From Paenibacillus sp. MAHUQ-63 (lineage in GTDB: Bacteria > Bacillota > Bacilli > Paenibacillales > NBRC-103111): a stretch of 64,000 nt of DNA. Positions 9,495-17,154 of this stretch are shown piece by piece. The notes beneath the pieces are model-generated. The model made no database searches and had not been told where the DNA came from. It saw only the letters and a list, made by a program, of their open reading frames with translations. Each line of letters opens with the position of its first letter. Position 1 is the stretch's first letter. Location of the stretch: positions 1,250,042 through 1,314,041 of the forward strand of contig NZ_JARADB010000003.1 of assembly GCF_028765165.1 (NCBI RefSeq), in the 5' to 3' direction. The translations under genes were made by a program, and so were the position numbers.

Positions 9495-9533
9495 AATATC
9501 CGCCCGTCTTCGAATCGAAGCAAGGCGGATATT
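9495..9533 (-). terminator. Long hairpin between binding-protein and glycosidase genes
   Basis: AATATCCGCC pairs with GGCGGATATT and an inner CTTCG/CGAAG stem fills the loop. On the minus strand the T tract after it is weak. This suits an mRNA 3-prime stabiliser or partial terminator that lets the binding-protein mRNA accumulate above the downstream gene. Confidence 0.6.
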
Positions 9534-9547
9534 TTTTGATTCATCGA

Positions 9548-11128
9548 TTATTTTTTTAATTTCGCATACCATTCTCTCGCGCGCTTCGTTGCTTCTTCGC
9601 CGCCTGACTTGTTCCATTTGTCTACAAATTCATCGAATTTGCTGATCGGGTACTGCCCCGTAATAATCTTGCTGGCGTATTCGATATACAAGGTGCGATT
9701 TTTGATGTCCGGGAAGCCCTCATAGATGGTGGCCGGCAAGCCATCACCGGCAATAGGTTTGGCGTATTTCTGAGCTTCTTGCATGTTTTTGACGGTTTGA
9801 TCAATCTCCCACATAGTGTCTGCCGATGCGGTACTCTTCAGAATGTCCATTGTAAAGTCAAGTGTCGCCAGACTTGATGACGTATTAAACAGCCCAATAT
9901 TCTCTTGGGTGCTCTTGTCCTCCGGAAGCTTGACGGCTTTTCCATCTTTCATCGTATAGTGCATTCCTTCTACACCAAGGTAAAGATCCTTCCAAATCTT
10001 CTTATCGTACATATTGTTAAGCAGCTTTAAAGTAGCCATCAGTTTCGTCTGGTCCTTGTTGTTCTTAACAACCCATTGTGGATCAATCCTTCTCTTCTGC
10101 GTATAAAAGCCCTTAAATCCTTGGACTTCTGGCACGGGAAGTATAGAGAACTGGCCCTTCACACCAGTGTTCTTTTGCAATGCATCCAAGTTAAGATTAA
10201 GTGTCTCCACCCATTGAAAGTAGTTCCCAGCCTTGTCCGCGTTAACTTTGCCCTCCCACTTGGACTTGTCGTTCAGAAGTGTTTCCTTGTCCAATAATCC
10301 GTCTTTATACAATTTTGCAGCGAATTCCAAAGCAGCCTTCATATTCGGCGTTACCGCAGAATAAGTCAGTTTACCGTCGTACAAGTCCCAATCCGGATAA
10401 CCTTCGAGCATGGCTACGCCGTACATAGCAAACAGATGGTCCATCCATCGCGCCTCTTGACGCCCGCCGGTCGGTTGCTCATCCTTCTGTCCGTTTCCAT
10501 TGGGATCTTTATCCCGAAAAGCCTCAAGTACTTTGACATATTCCTCTTGTGTCTTTGGCATCTGTAAGCCCAGCTTATCCAGCCAATCCTGACGAATCAT
10601 GCCAGCGTATCTTCCGTAGTCTACGACTAAAGGAATATAATAAACTTTCCCCTGACCAGTAGGGTCATTGGCTTTGACGACATTCCAAACATCTTGTGGA
10701 ATAGCTTGCCACACATTCGGCGCATATTTGGGCAGTAGGTCGGTCAGATCGGCGATAGCCCCGTTTTGAGCCAAGGTGCTTTCTGTGCCCCCATAAGGTA
10801 GAAACAAATCAGGCGTTTCGCCGGCTGCGATCTTCAGGTTCAACTGGTTTAAGTAGTTTGTGCCTCCCCCCCATTCCACATACGGGTTAATCACGCCAAC
10901 TCCAAGCTTCTGCTTAAGAAATTCATACGTCTTGCTGTCTTTGGTGATCGGTTTAAAACCGACATTGGTTCCCCATACTTCAATATCAACAGACTCATTC
11001 CCACTAGTGGTTTGGTTCTGAACGGAAGAAGACGGACTTGCTGATGAGTTCGCATTCCCGCTACACCCTGCAGCAGTAATCGCAAGGGCGCCTACCACTG
11101 ACAATAACCCCATCTTTTTAATATTCAT
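9548..11128 (-). CDS. Extracellular solute-binding lipoprotein, LplA type
   Basis: 526 residues. The N-terminus KKMGLLSVVGALAITAAGC is a type II signal peptide with lipobox TAAGC, so the mature protein is anchored outside the membrane. It should capture an oligosaccharide for the two permeases encoded just upstream on the same strand (11192-12969). Lipoproteins of about 500 residues with LplB/LplC-type permeases are common in Paenibacillus and often serve complex plant or host glycans. The ATG at 11128 is preceded by GAGGGGG at 9 bases; the in-frame TTG at 11146 overlaps this site and is rejected. The glycosidase downstream suggests the substrate is a glycan fragment. Confidence 0.85.
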   Translation of the reverse strand: MNIKKMGLLSVVGALAITAAGCSGNANSSASPSSSVQNQTTSGNESVDIEVWGTNVGFKPITKDSKTYEFLKQKLGVGVINPYVEWGGGTNYLNQLNLKIAAGETPDLFLPYGGTESTLAQNGAIADLTDLLPKYAPNVWQAIPQDVWNVVKANDPTGQGKVYYIPLVVDYGRYAGMIRQDWLDKLGLQMPKTQEEYVKVLEAFRDKDPNGNGQKDEQPTGGRQEARWMDHLFAMYGVAMLEGYPDWDLYDGKLTYSAVTPNMKAALEFAAKLYKDGLLDKETLLNDKSKWEGKVNADKAGNYFQWVETLNLNLDALQKNTGVKGQFSILPVPEVQGFKGFYTQKRRIDPQWVVKNNKDQTKLMATLKLLNNMYDKKIWKDLYLGVEGMHYTMKDGKAVKLPEDKSTQENIGLFNTSSSLATLDFTMDILKSTASADTMWEIDQTVKNMQEAQKYAKPIAGDGLPATIYEGFPDIKNRTLYIEYASKIITGQYPISKFDEFVDKWNKSGGEEATKRAREWYAKLKK

Positions 11129-11191
11129 GTATGATTTCCCCCTCAAAATAATATGTTTAAGGCTGTTTGCCTATAAACCGGTAATGACGTT

Positions 11192-12061
11192 TCACCCTTT
11201 TACAGAACCAATCATGGCTCCTTTAACAAAGTACTTCTGCAAGAAAGGATATACCAAAACAACTGGAATAATAGCAAAGATAACCGTCGCAGCTCTCAAT
11301 GTACGTTCGTTATAGTTCAAATCCCCTATTGTAACGGGCCCCGCCATAATCACGTTATCGTCGGTGATGAACTGCCGGATCTTGATCTGCAGCGGGAACC
11401 AATCCGGATTTTGCAAGAAGAAGAGCGGGTGTTGGAACTGATTCCATAACACGACACCGTAAAATAGCGCGAGTGTCGCCAGTACCGCTTTGGACAGCGG
11501 AATAACGAATTGGAACAACATTCGGAAGTATCCACTGCCCTCAAGGAAAGCTGCCTCCTCCAATTCCTTAGGAAATTGCTTAAAGAAAGTTCTCATGATG
11601 ATCAAATTAAATGGATTCAATATGTGCGGTACGATCAAGACCAGCGGGTTATTATAAAGCCCGATGCCCCGGACCGTCAGAAAGTAAGGAACAATAGGCG
11701 CCTTGAAAATCATCGCGACCACCACTCCGATCATAATGACGGGTCCCCAGCTGAACTCCGTCTTCGATAACGGGTACGCTAGCAAAGCGGTCATCAGCAA
11801 CGCAAGTATCGTGCCGATTACCGTCGAACCGAGCGTTAAGAAGAACGCCTTCCATAGGTCGGGACGATCGATCATATGTCCCCAGGAGGCTAACGTAAAT
11901 TGCTTCGGCCAAATCGTTACCAGATTCATATCGACAGCGCTCTTGGAGCTAAACGATGTAGAGATCACGGACAGCAGCGGTATGAGAGCAATGATTGACA
12001 ACAGGATGAGAATAATCGTTATGGCTGCGGCGAATGCTTTTTCCCCTCTCGATTCAAACAT
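11192..12061 (-). CDS. Carbohydrate ABC permease, LplC/YtcP type
   Basis: 289 residues with about six membrane helices, beginning AFAAAITIILILLSIIALIPLL. The cytoplasmic EAA loop, which contacts the ATPase, reads EEAAFLEGSGYFRMLFQFVI. It ends in the typical PFLQKYFVKGAMIGSVKG tail of this subfamily. It forms the transport channel with the permease gene immediately upstream (2-base gap) and the lipoprotein gene downstream. No ATPase gene is present, as is usual for systems sharing an MsmX-type ATPase. Confidence 0.9.
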   Translation of the reverse strand: MFESRGEKAFAAAITIILILLSIIALIPLLSVISTSFSSKSAVDMNLVTIWPKQFTLASWGHMIDRPDLWKAFFLTLGSTVIGTILALLMTALLAYPLSKTEFSWGPVIMIGVVVAMIFKAPIVPYFLTVRGIGLYNNPLVLIVPHILNPFNLIIMRTFFKQFPKELEEAAFLEGSGYFRMLFQFVIPLSKAVLATLALFYGVVLWNQFQHPLFFLQNPDWFPLQIKIRQFITDDNVIMAGPVTIGDLNYNERTLRAATVIFAIIPVVLVYPFLQKYFVKGAMIGSVKG

Positions 12062-12063
12062 GT

Positions 12064-12969
12064 CTACCAGAGCCCCCCATCCGAAAACTTCTTCGATAGC
12101 TTATTGAAGATGAATACAAGAATAAAACCGATCACCGATTGAAACAGGCCTACCGCGGTAGCGAAGCTATACTGAGCCTGCTGAATGCCTGCTCGGAACA
12201 CATACGTATCGATGATATCTCCAACGTTGTAAGTCATCGGCGTGAGAAGATTAAAAACTTGATCGAAGCCTAGATCCATGAAGTTACCGATCTCCAATAA
12301 GAATAGAACCAGCACGGTAGGCAGCAGAAGAGGTAACGTAACGTGTCGAATTTGTTTGAACTTGGACGCGCCGTCAATCATAGCTGATTCATAAAGCTGA
12401 GGGTCGATAGAGCTGATCGCGGCCATATATACCACGGTGCCCCAACCTGCATCTCTCCAAACAGATGTAATCACGTAGATAGGCCTGAAGTATGCGCTTT
12501 CCTGCATGGCAAGCACAGGATCAACACCAAACCACCCCATAACAATATTGAACAATCCACTGGTAGAAAAGATGTCGAAGACGATGCCTGCAACAATCAC
12601 CCAAGACAAAAAGTGCGGAATGTAGAGTGCAGTCTGGATTCCTTTCTTCAGCGCAGATCTTCGAATTTCATTGATCATCAGCGCCAACAGAACCGGCACT
12701 GGGAAGACCATAACAATCTTAAGAAATCCTAGCATCAGTGTGTTGCCAAACACCCGGACGAAGTCGGGGTGGTGAAGCAGGGTCTTAAAATGTTTGAGTC
12801 CTACCCATGGACTATCAATAAAACCTTTGAAAACCGAATAATCCTTAAAGGCGATAACGGCACCTGCCAAGGGTATATATTTAAAAATTAAGAGAAAAAT
12901 CACCCCCGGAATCGCCATGACATACAGCGGCCAATATACCTTCATTCGATGTAAAGCCATTGCTTTCAA
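12064..12969 (-). CDS. Carbohydrate ABC permease, LplB type
   Basis: 301 residues with six predicted membrane helices. LYVMAIPGVIFLLIFKYIPL is the first helix and YESAMIDGASKFKQIRHVTL the EAA loop. It is the first gene of the operon and probably starts at the TTG at 12969, six bases after GGGGGG; an in-frame ATG at 12960 is the alternative. Promoter and cre-like sites lie 26-75 bases upstream. It pairs with the LplC-type permease to import the ligand of the lipoprotein. Confidence 0.9.
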   Translation of the reverse strand: MKAMALHRMKVYWPLYVMAIPGVIFLLIFKYIPLAGAVIAFKDYSVFKGFIDSPWVGLKHFKTLLHHPDFVRVFGNTLMLGFLKIVMVFPVPVLLALMINEIRRSALKKGIQTALYIPHFLSWVIVAGIVFDIFSTSGLFNIVMGWFGVDPVLAMQESAYFRPIYVITSVWRDAGWGTVVYMAAISSIDPQLYESAMIDGASKFKQIRHVTLPLLLPTVLVLFLLEIGNFMDLGFDQVFNLLTPMTYNVGDIIDTYVFRAGIQQAQYSFATAVGLFQSVIGFILVFIFNKLSKKFSDGGLW

Positions 12970-12994
12970 CTTGTTCCCCCCAGTATCTAGTTGC

Positions 12995-13008
12995 TGAATT
13001 CGCTTACA
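12995..13008 (-). promoter_or_regulatory. cre-like site (CcpA) at the start of the 12.97-6.8 kb operon
   Basis: On the minus strand the site reads TGTAAGCGAATTCA and fits TGNAANCGNNNNCA. It lies five bases downstream of the -10 box, so CcpA bound here would cover the transcription start and repress. CcpA itself is not encoded in this window. Confidence 0.6.
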
Positions 13009-13013
13009 CAGTT

Positions 13014-13042
13014 ACTATACATTCTGGTGGAAAAGCTCTCAA
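13014..13042 (-). promoter_or_regulatory. SigA-type promoter of the LplB/LplC/lipoprotein/glycosidase operon
   Basis: TTGAGA (13042-13037), a 17-base spacer and TATAGT (13019-13014) precede the first gene. Upstream, GGTCA occurs at 13045-13049 and 13066-13070, 21 bases apart, which would suit a tandem AraC-type regulator site. Confidence 0.6.
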
Positions 13043-13175
13043 CGGGTCAAAAATGTGTAAAAACAGGTCATTTTTAAGGTCCACTTAATAACCACTCCTC
13101 TTGGAGTGTCCAGATTGCCCATTTGACCCCAAGATTATCCAGATAATGAGCGTTGGCATTTTTAATGACAAATAA

Positions 13176-13220
13176 AAAGATTGCTACTATTCGGCTTTCT
13201 AGCCGATGGTTGCAATCTTT
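13176..13220 (-). terminator. Rho-independent terminator after the response regulator gene
   Basis: AAAGATTGC and GCAATCTTT enclose an inner ATTCGGCT/AGCCGAT stem. The minus strand continues TTTTTATTT. It separates the kinase/regulator unit from the importer operon. Confidence 0.75.
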
Positions 13221-13257
13221 ACATGTTTTAAGCGATGGTTGTCATCTGCAAAGACAT

Positions 13258-14841
13258 TTATATTTTAGGAAGATTTTTACGGTATTCACTCGGTTTGCAC
13301 CCTGTCAGCCTCTCAAACAATCGGGCAAAATGCTGTGAATCGGAGTAGCCTACCATATGACTGATCTCGTACACTTTCAAATCGGTATTCTCAAGCAATT
13401 CTTTCGCTTTGTCGATACGAATCCCCGCCAAAAAATTCACATAAGTATCCCCCGTTTTTTGTTTGAAAAACTGGCTTAAATAATGGGGACTGATGAAAAA
13501 TCTTGCGGCCAAATCGGCAAGGCTGATCGGCTCATTGTAATGAGTCGAAACGTATTCCTTAATCTCGGCGATGATGATCTTTTTCTTAGGAATATTATGC
13601 TTCAATTTGAACGAAATTATTCCCCGGATCACCTCTACCATCCATTCCTCCAAATGCTCCAGCGTCCGAAACCGCGAGATGCCCTCTAAAGACAGGATAT
13701 GGCGGCTGAGGAAATCGTTTTGCTGCAGCTGCTGGAAAGACATCTTGCGTACGCTCGATAAAAGGATGTTTAAGCAATGAAGTTGGAGATCTGCCGGACT
13801 TATGTCAGCCTGCGCTTCCATCCGACGAAAAACCTCTCGGATAATGTCCACGCAACCCACTTCGTCCATGTTTTCGAGACAAGCCTCCAGTTTGGCTATC
13901 ATCTCTTCAGGAACAAAGTGACTCCGTCCAGTCAGAGTCACGATCTCTTGAAACGGGATCACGGCACCGGCTCCCTTGACAATTTTGTAGCTTAATGCAT
14001 GACGTGCTTCATCAAAGGATAGGCCGACTTCGAATGCCTGCTTCTTAGGCGCACCAATTCCTACGGTCATAGATAGGTTTAACTCCTGGTATACTTTTGC
14101 CTTCATAACCGATATCGCCCGGATCAGTTCTTCGTACTTGATGGATCCCTCATGAGCAATCACCACGGCCACCTGAGCTCCTGTGTAACGAAACCGGTAC
14201 ACTTTTCGGTATTGACTCAAGGCACTGTCTATTTGATAAAAGACGGGTTGAAGTCCAAATTCCTTCAAGGCATCCACATTACCGTCAAATTCAAGCAAGA
14301 AACAAGCAAAGCTTGTTCCTTCCGTTGGGATTTGAGCAATCTGAAGAAGCTCTTCCACAAGGTCCGTAAGATCGCTTCCGAGATCAAGAATGTCCCGCAA
14401 TGCGTTCTCCTGTATCCGGCTGTGAACCTCTTGCTTCAAATCGTCAACCTCTCGAAGCTTCTCCCTCTCCCTATGAATCGACTCCATAACCTGATGAACG
14501 CAGTCACGCAGCTGCTTCTCATTCACAGGTTTGTTAATATAGAATTGCACGCCGAGCTGCATGCCTCTTCGAGCGTACTCAAAATCGGCATATCCGCTTA
14601 AGATAATGAATTTAGTCAGGCTGCCCGCGTCCTTCAACATTTTGATCATGTCGAGACCGTCTGCTTGCGGCATTCGAATATCCGTAATGACAATATCCGG
14701 CTGCAGTTTTTGAATGAATTGGAACCCTTCCAAACCGTTATAAGCCGCACCAACAACCTCGACTTCCGGAATAGAGCGACCGATCATTTTTTTGAGCCCG
14801 TTTACAATGCCTTTCTCATCATCCACCAAGATCAATCTCAT
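13258..14841 (-). CDS. Response regulator with AraC-type DNA-binding domain (YesN family)
   Basis: 527 residues. The receiver domain (1-120) has the acidic pair VDDE, phospho-acceptor Asp in IVITDIRMP, the switch Ser in ILSGYADF and Lys in INKPV. A middle region (about 140-400) matches the YesN linker. The C-terminal 100 residues hold two helix-turn-helix motifs of an AraC domain (ISLADLAARFFISPHYLSQF and KVYEISHMVGYSDSQHFARL). It should activate the adjacent importer/glycosidase operon when phosphorylated by the kinase encoded upstream, with which it overlaps by 23 bases. The start at 14841 has GAGGTG at 7 bases; an ATG at 14856 is possible. Confidence 0.9.
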   Translation of the reverse strand: MRLILVDDEKGIVNGLKKMIGRSIPEVEVVGAAYNGLEGFQFIQKLQPDIVITDIRMPQADGLDMIKMLKDAGSLTKFIILSGYADFEYARRGMQLGVQFYINKPVNEKQLRDCVHQVMESIHREREKLREVDDLKQEVHSRIQENALRDILDLGSDLTDLVEELLQIAQIPTEGTSFACFLLEFDGNVDALKEFGLQPVFYQIDSALSQYRKVYRFRYTGAQVAVVIAHEGSIKYEELIRAISVMKAKVYQELNLSMTVGIGAPKKQAFEVGLSFDEARHALSYKIVKGAGAVIPFQEIVTLTGRSHFVPEEMIAKLEACLENMDEVGCVDIIREVFRRMEAQADISPADLQLHCLNILLSSVRKMSFQQLQQNDFLSRHILSLEGISRFRTLEHLEEWMVEVIRGIISFKLKHNIPKKKIIIAEIKEYVSTHYNEPISLADLAARFFISPHYLSQFFKQKTGDTYVNFLAGIRIDKAKELLENTDLKVYEISHMVGYSDSQHFARLFERLTGCKPSEYRKNLPKI

Positions 14842-16696
14842 CCCACAGCACCTCATTTCTATTTTCGCACCCTACATCCCCCTGAATCTTGGGGATTAAA
14901 ATCTCAACCATCGTTCCGCGGTCAACGCCAGAACGAATCGTCAAATAATATCGATCTCCATATTGAAGTTTTATGCGTTCAGCGATATTTTTGAGGCCTA
15001 ACCCTTGACTTCCTGGCTCATCGATCTCCCCGAGCTTGTATTTGTCCGACTGTGCATTCTCTAGAGAAGTCAACAGCTGGGCTTGCTTGTGTAAAGACAT
15101 ACCGCTCCCGTCGTCTGTAATCCGGATAAGGATATCCCATTCTTCGGTCCAGACACCCTCAATGTCAATATGCATTTGCCGACTGTAGTCCAGGAATCCA
15201 TGATTGATGCTATTCTCCACAATAGGCTGAATGACAAGGGGGATGATATGGCAATTCAGCATCTCCTCGGGCACTCTGATGTTCAGTTGAAACATATTGT
15301 CAAATCGGATATTTTGAAGCTGCAAATAATTAGCCGTATATTCCAATTCATGCTTCACCGAATGGTGGCTGCCTTCCTTGCCTAAAGCAAGCCGAAACAT
15401 GCTGGCCAAAATCGCTATCATATCGGCTGCTTCTTCGTCATCATTGACCAGCGCTCTCATACGAATCGATTCGAGCGTATTGTAAAGCATATGCGGGTTG
15501 ATCTGATTCTGGAGCGCAATGAATTTGGCTTGGCGCTGTTTGATCTCCGCGATATAAACGTCTTTAATCAAGGAGCGAATCGTTAAAATCATATTGTTGT
15601 AACTGTGTACCAGACTTCCGATCTCGTCACCCGCCTGCTCTTTCTCTATGGGCACATATTGGCCTGCTTCCGCCTGCTTCATGCTTCTACGTAGCGCTTT
15701 TATAGGTCTTGTGATCGTAAAGCTTAATCCAAATGAGATGAGCGTTAGGATCAGACTGCTCAATAGAATGACGATCACGGTCATTCCTTTGATCTGGTTA
15801 ATTTTCTGCAGCAGCTTTGCGCGCGGGATCTCCGTTTTAATTAACAAATTTCCATGATCGGTACTTCCGGATAAAATAATCCGATCTTCGACTCCATTAT
15901 TCTTGAAGTCTTCGAAGCCGGGTTCGAGAACCTGCTTCCATGACAACTGGCCGCTGGCCGCACCGGAATGATAAACGACTTCTCCTTGACGATTACTTAT
16001 GATGACACTCATCCCATATTTATCCCGGGCCAAGACGAATTCGTGATCAAGCTGCAGCAATGCGAATGGATCCAAGTCAATGAGAAGGAGGCCCGCATAC
16101 GCTCCTCCCGAGCTGTACAACACCCTTCCTACCGTCACGACGGCTCCTGATCCTTTATCCTCATAATAGGATCGGTCATGCAACCCGGTAATAAAAAACG
16201 GCTCGGCTGAATTGCGAAGTTGCTTGTACCACTCCTGGGATAATAGTGCTTCCCTATTCACTCTGCTCGTTGCCGTCGTATATTGATAGACGCTGTCATC
16301 TCGGCTGACCAGCATCACGGTACTGATTTCCGATTTGAGCAAGGTAACCCTCATCAGCATGCTCTGAACAGCAACACTTTGGTTAACCAACTCGTTCATG
16401 GATAAACTTTGTTTATCTCCGAGACTGTAAATCAATTTGTTATCGACCAGAACCGACTTCGTGACCTTATCATATTCTTTCACAAAGTCATTTAAGGAAG
16501 TTTTAATTTGTGACGTGTACAAAGCAGCGAATTCTTGTGAGGAATTCTCCAGACTAGCTGCCGATTGGTGAAATATAATGGCGCTTACACAGAGGAGAGG
16601 GAGTAGACAAGCCAGAAGATAGCCTGCCATTAGTTTGTTTTGGAACTTCATATTCCTTATTATTAAAATTGCCCGTCGTCTCCAACTATTTCCCAT
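14819..16696 (-). CDS. Sensor histidine kinase, YesM type
   Basis: 625 residues. Membrane helix 1 is near 20-42 (LLACLLPLLCVSAIIFH), followed by an extracellular sensor domain of about 260 residues, helix 2 near 300-320 and a HAMP linker (ITRPIKALRRSMKQAE). The His_kinase block reads QNQINPHMLYNTLESIRMRA; the family normally has PHFLYN, so Phe is replaced by Met next to the phospho-accepting His. The ATPase domain has VENSINHGF and DDGSGM. It senses an extracellular sugar-related signal and phosphorylates the regulator encoded next. Confidence 0.9.
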   Translation of the reverse strand: MGNSWRRRAILIIRNMKFQNKLMAGYLLACLLPLLCVSAIIFHQSAASLENSSQEFAALYTSQIKTSLNDFVKEYDKVTKSVLVDNKLIYSLGDKQSLSMNELVNQSVAVQSMLMRVTLLKSEISTVMLVSRDDSVYQYTTATSRVNREALLSQEWYKQLRNSAEPFFITGLHDRSYYEDKGSGAVVTVGRVLYSSGGAYAGLLLIDLDPFALLQLDHEFVLARDKYGMSVIISNRQGEVVYHSGAASGQLSWKQVLEPGFEDFKNNGVEDRIILSGSTDHGNLLIKTEIPRAKLLQKINQIKGMTVIVILLSSLILTLISFGLSFTITRPIKALRRSMKQAEAGQYVPIEKEQAGDEIGSLVHSYNNMILTIRSLIKDVYIAEIKQRQAKFIALQNQINPHMLYNTLESIRMRALVNDDEEAADMIAILASMFRLALGKEGSHHSVKHELEYTANYLQLQNIRFDNMFQLNIRVPEEMLNCHIIPLVIQPIVENSINHGFLDYSRQMHIDIEGVWTEEWDILIRITDDGSGMSLHKQAQLLTSLENAQSDKYKLGEIDEPGSQGLGLKNIAERIKLQYGDRYYLTIRSGVDRGTMVEILIPKIQGDVGCENRNEVLWDEIDLGG

Positions 16697-16835
16697 CCTA
16701 TTCGACCCTTCCTTTGCTGCGTCTTCTCTTGTTATTGTACATATCTAGAAGTAACGACGCTACCGAAGAAACTTATGTAAAAGGTGGATACTCATTTGTT
16801 CCTGAGTTTCAATACAGATATAAAGCAGCACCTTT

Positions 16836-16849
16836 TGTATTCGCTTACA
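16836..16849 (-). promoter_or_regulatory. cre-like site upstream of the sensor kinase gene
   Basis: The minus strand reads TGTAAGCGAATACA, matching TGNAANCGNNNNCA and nearly identical to the site at 12995. It lies 140 bases before the kinase start. Confidence 0.5.
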
Positions 16850-17005
16850 CAAAATATACTTTAATACTCTTTATATATCAAAGGGGCATTTGTACGTTTC
16901 TGCCCCGTCATTTTTATGATTTTTTCGATTTTATCTTAAAAATGACTATGGAAAAACGTAAAAAAGACCTGTTGAGGTTTCTACTGAAAGTAATATATTG
17001 TTAAT

Positions 17006-17019
17006 TGTAAGCGGATACA
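17006..17019 (+). promoter_or_regulatory. cre-like site upstream of the secreted-protein gene
   Basis: TGTAAGCGGATACA matches TGNAANCGNNNNCA on the plus strand. It lies 49 bases before the 28-codon ORF. Confidence 0.5.
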
Positions 17020-17067
17020 AACGCTCATGTTCAAGTCCTTCATGCCTGCATAACTAAAAGGAGGGTG

Positions 17068-17154
17068 GTGATACAAAATGAGGAAGAGTTAAGTTCTCTG
17101 GCTAGATTCATTGTAATTTGGGATAGAATCACTAAATTGGAGGCGAAACTATGA
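17068..17154 (+). CDS. 28-residue small ORF translationally coupled to the next gene
   Basis: GTG at 17068 opens 28 codons ending in a TGA that overlaps the next gene's ATG in the 4-base ATGA arrangement (17151-17154). The end of the product, FIVIWDRITKLEAKL, is amphipathic. AAGGAGGGTG stands before it, but only 2 bases separate GGAGGG from the GTG. The same site could instead serve an ATG at 17078 that encodes just MRKS. The overlap suggests translation of the small ORF tunes the secreted-protein gene. No family match is claimed. Confidence 0.45.
   Translation: MIQNEEELSSLARFIVIWDRITKLEAKL

Larger units (their letters stand above)
16697..17067. other. Divergent regulatory region with two cre-like sites
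   Basis: No gene is visible between the kinase and the short ORF at 17068. The region is A+T rich and holds two copies of a TGTAAGCGRATACA motif, one on each strand, listed separately. These place both divergent transcripts under probable catabolite control. Confidence 0.55.
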
